NCBI GenBank assembly: GCA_030035585.1
Contig: CM057461.1
Span: 4,538,501 to 4,602,500, forward strand
Reading direction: 5' to 3'
Length of the DNA stretch: 64,000 bases
Origin: Dugong dugon
Taxonomy: Eukaryota; Chordata; Mammalia; Sirenia; Dugongidae
A model generated the notes under the pieces. That model saw nothing but the letters and a program-made list of their open reading frames with translations, ran no database searches and was not told the origin of the DNA. Made by a program: the position numbers and the translations under genes. This document shows, piece after piece, positions 60,446 to 64,000 of this stretch (positions are counted from its first letter, which is position 1; each line of letters opens with the position of its first letter).

Positions 60446-60845
60446 TGTATTGAGTAAGAACACATCTATTGAGTGCCTTTTATTTGCAGGTCATTGTGCT
60501 AGGTGTTTCTTTGTGTCCAAATGAATTTTTTTCTTCTACCTCACTGCCTTTCTAAGGCTGGTATACACCCAGAACCAGGATAGTCAAAGGGGACATTTGC
60601 TGTATGATTCAAAGTGGAGAATGAGGCAGAGACCCTTTGATGTAAACACCCTGCATGAGATAAGCTGAAAGGAAGCCCGTGGAAATGTGTGAGAATCCTA
60701 CAGGTGACATGACACCACCTCCACTTGCACACAGTGCTGATTGTTGAATCAATACTGGAAGCCAGATTTAATCCTGGTGGTTGTGGCCAATCACACAGAT
60801 AAATAGGAGTCTGTTTAAGGGAACCTCATGATGGAGACTCATTCA
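60446..60845. other. Single-copy DNA
   Basis: No feature recognised. The phrase GCCAATCACACAGATAAATA at 60785 resembles text at 63808 and may mark a shared unknown repeat. Confidence 0.35.
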
Positions 60846-60925
60846 AGTAAAGGCAAAGAGGGAGAAGGGGGAAGAGAAGGGAGAGAAGGGGAAGAAAGGA
60901 AGGAGAGAAGGAAGCAGAAAGTTCT
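60846..60925. repeat. Purine-rich GGGAGAA run
   Basis: About 80 bp almost without pyrimidines on the plus strand, made of GAGAAGGG and GAAGGAAG units. Confidence 0.9.
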
Positions 60926-61514
60926 TGTTCATTGGAGACCTCCCCTACCCCTCAGGATTCTTCTGTCTTGCTTGCATTCCTCACACTTCTGCCTCTTCCA
61001 TTTATCACCCCACCATCTGCCACTTACCCAGAACATGGCTCTGGAACTCTGGAAGGATTAATGAGGCACACTTGGCTGAGGGACGATTGTGTTCATTCAT
61101 TCTGGTCCCTGACAGATACGCTAATTCTTACAGTTTCCTTTCGTAAAACACGACCCAGATCTCAACAATTCTGAGCATTGCTGCCATCAAAGAAAGAAGA
61201 AATCACTCATTCAGTGATGGAAGGGCTCAAATGGAATTATAATGGTCTGAATAATAGGTAGCTCAATTTTCTTGACATCTTGAGATACTTAAGAATTCAC
61301 CTGTAAGAGTTTGGAGATTTAGAGAATGCATGTCTTCCAGTGGGAAAAAGAAAAAGTTGACTATCCTCACTATTTCTATACATCAGATTCTATTACTTTA
61401 AGGTGAATTCGAAATTCGAAGATGTGCTTCTGTGGGAAACTCTCAGTAGAAGAATAAGATGGTGACTAGCTCAGGGAAAACTGAGTGCCTTGAAGACTGT
61501 ATCTTATACCTGTG
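60926..61514. other. Single-copy DNA
   Basis: No feature recognised. Confidence 0.4.
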
Positions 61515-61695
61515 TGAACCTGAGGCTTTCCACATAGATTGTTTCATTTGACTTGATCTCCTTATAAGGCTAGGAGGTGGGCAGGGTCGGTATTTTCACA
61601 CCCATTTTATAAATGAGGAATCCAAGGACGAGAGGGGTTAGGGCCCATCTCACTCAGCTGGTTGGTGGCATGTCCAGGTCTCCAGATTCACTCAG
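61515..61695 (-). mobile_element. MIR
   Basis: GTTTCATTTGACTTGATCTC, CACACCCATTTTATAAATGA, GGAATCCAAGGACGAGAGG, then CATCTCACTCAGCTGG, antisense. Confidence 0.75.
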
Positions 61696-62318
61696 CCCAT
61701 TCTGTGCTCCTTGAACCTGTAACACTTTGCAGGCTCCCAACCAGGATCAGCTTCACTCATGGGACCTGGGCAGTAACACAGGGTCTCGTGCTTAGAAGGG
61801 CCCCGTGCTTGGTTTAATGCTCTGCTGCCACCATCTTGAAATTCTGAATTTTTGAATCAGGGGCTCCTCATACTCTGTAGCCAGTCCTGTTCCCAATTGC
61901 TTGGTTCCCCCTCCCTTCCTCACCCACCAGATCCCAGGAACATCCGCCATGTTGGGGCTCCCAGGCGTGCTCACAGCTCCTAGGAATGCCTCAGCTTTCC
62001 TTCTCCTTTTCTCTGGGTATCTGCAGGCTCTCAAGGGGCTATGTGATCCAGGCCTCTGTTAGCGCCCCAAGTGAACACAGGCAGTGACTTCAGTTTGCTG
62101 CCTCACGTTCTATGGAATAAATTAGTACCCAACTCTATCAACTCATCAAAGTCACAATTTCTTAAAATGAGTTTCATTAAATCAAGAGGCGCTTAGGTTT
62201 TCTCAGATTAGACAGTGATCAAACCTACTCTGAATATTGGATTTCTCTTGGCTCTTTAGCTGGTTTTCTCTCTTCGTTCAATCCCCTGCCTCTGATAGTC
62301 TCCAATTCTTGATTCTCT
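61696..62318. other. Single-copy DNA
   Basis: No feature recognised. Confidence 0.4.
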
Positions 62319-62421
62319 TAGAAGGAAGGAAGGAAGGGAAGGAGGGAGGGAGAAAGGGAAGAAGGGAGAAATGAAAGAAAAAAAGGAAGAAGGGAGAGAG
62401 GGAGGGAAGGAGGAAAGAAAA
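62319..62421. repeat. GGAA/GGGA purine tract
   Basis: About 100 bp with only one or two pyrimidines, built of GAAGGAAGG, GGAGGGAGG and AGAAAGGGAAG units. Confidence 0.93.
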
Positions 62422-62494
62422 CCCAACTCCTTCCTGACACTCCTGATCCCACTGATGCCTTGTAAGTCTTGAAGCTTTAAGCATGTTGTAATTG

Positions 62495-62700
62495 GGGGAA
62501 GCGCGGGTATTGCTTAAGGGGCACAGGGTTTTTGTTAAGGGTGAGGAAAACATTTGGAAATGAATAGTGGTGATTTTTGCACTTGGTGAAGGTAATTAAT
62601 GCCACTGAATTGTGCACATAAATAATGTTTAAAATGTTTTGCTACATATATTGACCCACAATATAAATTAAGGGAAATAAAGAAATCATGATGCTTCTCA
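62495..62700 (+). mobile_element. Old L1 3' end fragment
   Basis: GGAAATGAATAGTGGTGATT, then GGTAATTAATGCCACTGAAT and TGTGCACATAAATAATG is the end of an old L1. Its final motif is related to that of the L1-tail-like retroposon in this window. Confidence 0.68.
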
Positions 62701-63354
62701 GTGTCTACATTAAAAAATTGTCATTGAAAGAAAAGAGAAAATCCAACAAAACATGGGTTCACGTCTAGCCGCTAGGGCTCAAGAGGGATCTGTTTCTGCC
62801 CAGCTTCTGTGCAGGAAACACATGAAAGGCTGATGAAGGGCACTGTCAACTGCTGGGAATGACAGCTGTCTCCCGGGAATGCTGCCCCAAAACTGTGGTC
62901 GCCTAGGGGGCTGGCAGAGCACCTTTCGCAACCCTAAAAAGGTGACCAGGATACTGTGTTGGGGGACAGAGCCAACTGTCTCCCCAGATTTTGGTTGGAT
63001 CTCCTGGGGATGGTCCCCAATCCCCTGGCCTTCCTCAATATTCAAGCCCCTTATCTTGCTCCGTAGTCATCTTTAGCTGGATTCTACCTCCTGAACTGAA
63101 ACCCTCTCATGAGGTCCATGGAGAGTCGATATGTAGCCGTGCATACACCGGCAGCAAGGAAAAAGCCACAAATCAGAGCAAACTTTTAGATTTTTTTATT
63201 ACGCAATTGACAGTGTTTTCTGAGTGTTAGCATGATGAATGAATCTCTCTCCAAGATATCAACTTAGCATACAGCCAAATAGTGCATATGCGTTTTAAAA
63301 ATGGAACTCAAGCTTTAAGGAAAAAGAGTTTAGATTCAGGACAGAATTTTAAAA
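62701..63354. other. Unassigned DNA, perhaps old LTR material
   Basis: No gene. The evenly mixed sequence with CCTTATCTTGCTCCGTAGTC might be retroviral LTR-derived, but I cannot match a family. Confidence 0.3.
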
Positions 63355-63362
63355 AATACATA

Positions 63363-63408
<46 letters not shown>

Positions 63409-63425
63409 CACACACACACACAATG
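63355..63425. repeat. TA/CA dinucleotide repeat
   Basis: TATATATATGTATATATATA-type run turning into CACACACACACA at 63410. Its right end is a clean CA stretch. Confidence 0.95.
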
Positions 63426-64000
63426 ATTTTACTTTTAAAAGATCCACATAAACAAGTTGAGGTTGAGAATAGCTTTTGCAATAAATAACCGCTTCTCTAA
63501 ACTGTACAAAACCCCACCAGCAGATCAGGCCCTTCCACTTCTTCGGGCTGGATATTCCCTTGGATACCTGTAATAACTTAGGAAGTGTGCATCTAGAATT
63601 TCGCATGTGGTGGTCCACCATCTTAAACTTCTCCTCCAATGTTCTCAGCGCCCTCCCACCAGGTAGGGAGGAGAGGGTCTTCCCTCCAGTAGATGGACTT
63701 ACAGGTCACAGACCCAATGTCAGACCCTTGAAACAGGACAAGCAAGACGGTCAGGGTGCAGCTGAAAGAGACTGTCAACTGTCAGAAGCTACAATTCCTT
63801 GTTGTTGCCAATTACACAGAGAAACAGGAGTTGACATAATTTACAAAGAGTTTGTGTTGGTGGCTTATTTTGAAGCCACTCCCCAATGATCCACATTAAT
63901 TCACGAAGGCAAAATATTCAGCCTAATAGCTCTGCGTGGAGGGAGGGGGGCTCTCTTTACAGAGGCTTTCTTCAAACAAGGCCTGGAACTCGACTGAGTG
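63426..64000. other. Unassigned DNA to the window end
   Basis: A 109-codon frame (63560-63889) has no recognised domain. Resemblance of 63800-63845 to 60780-60820 hints at an unrecognised old repeat. Confidence 0.3.

Noticed and set aside
60076-60453. A 125-codon open frame on the plus strand
   Set aside because: It overlaps an antisense L2-type fragment.

Overview
The window is gene-poor nuclear DNA of a placental mammal, almost certainly an afrotherian and probably an elephant or close relative. The strongest evidence is about 30 copies of a tRNA-headed SINE whose body reads as AfroSINE (head near GGCGCAGTGGTTAAGAGC, tail near a conserved GACTCGACGGCA), together with several pieces of an RTE/BovB-class LINE. 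Alongside these are MIR, L2, MER20, MER5 and MER53-like repeats that are old in all placentals. There is no bacterial, phage or organelle signal, no CRISPR array, no rRNA and no functional tRNA gene. The species call is from memory of repeat sequences and has not been searched.

Layout. From 1 to about 44 kb the DNA is fairly GC-rich, with many SINEs and microsatellites. AfroSINEs, in both orientations, are spread through it and often sit inside older repeats. Large simple-repeat blocks lie at 4.99-5.58 kb (CA), 18.98-19.27 kb (CA/CG), 27.69-28.0 kb (GAGACA), 30.05-30.62 kb (TGGA) and 40.4-41.55 kb (CA/TA, split by an RTE piece). Two MaLR-type solo LTRs lie at 11.48 and 14.10 kb. From 44.16 to 51.74 kb there is one full-length but dead L1 on the minus strand. 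It has a 5' UTR, a broken ORF1, a broken ORF2, a 3' UTR, and an imperfect target-site duplication of about 14 bp on both sides. After it the sequence is AT-richer with few SINEs, and holds another L1 3' end, a MER53-like palindrome and old L1 and MIR remnants.

Cellular genes. I cannot name any. The best candidate is a 112-codon open frame on the minus strand (1435-1770) that follows a good splice acceptor and has coding-like composition. A 35-bp segment at 39736-39770 (minus) is framed by a good acceptor and a strong donor. Several repeat-free, homeodomain-site-rich islands (17.2-18.05, 19.56-19.8, 22.05-22.44, 25.6-25.9 and 55.2-55.64 kb) look like conserved non-coding DNA, but this cannot be tested without an alignment.

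How the parts relate. The mobile elements form a readable family tree. The AfroSINE tail matches the RTE 3' end. Some copies are internally deleted RTEs, and some are tRNA-headed SINEs carrying a block that matches the RTE 5' region. A separate set of about 565-605 bp L1-tail-like copies begins at nearly the same point in three places, two of them with clear target-site duplications; this may be a fixed-length non-autonomous retroposon. I see no new biochemical system.
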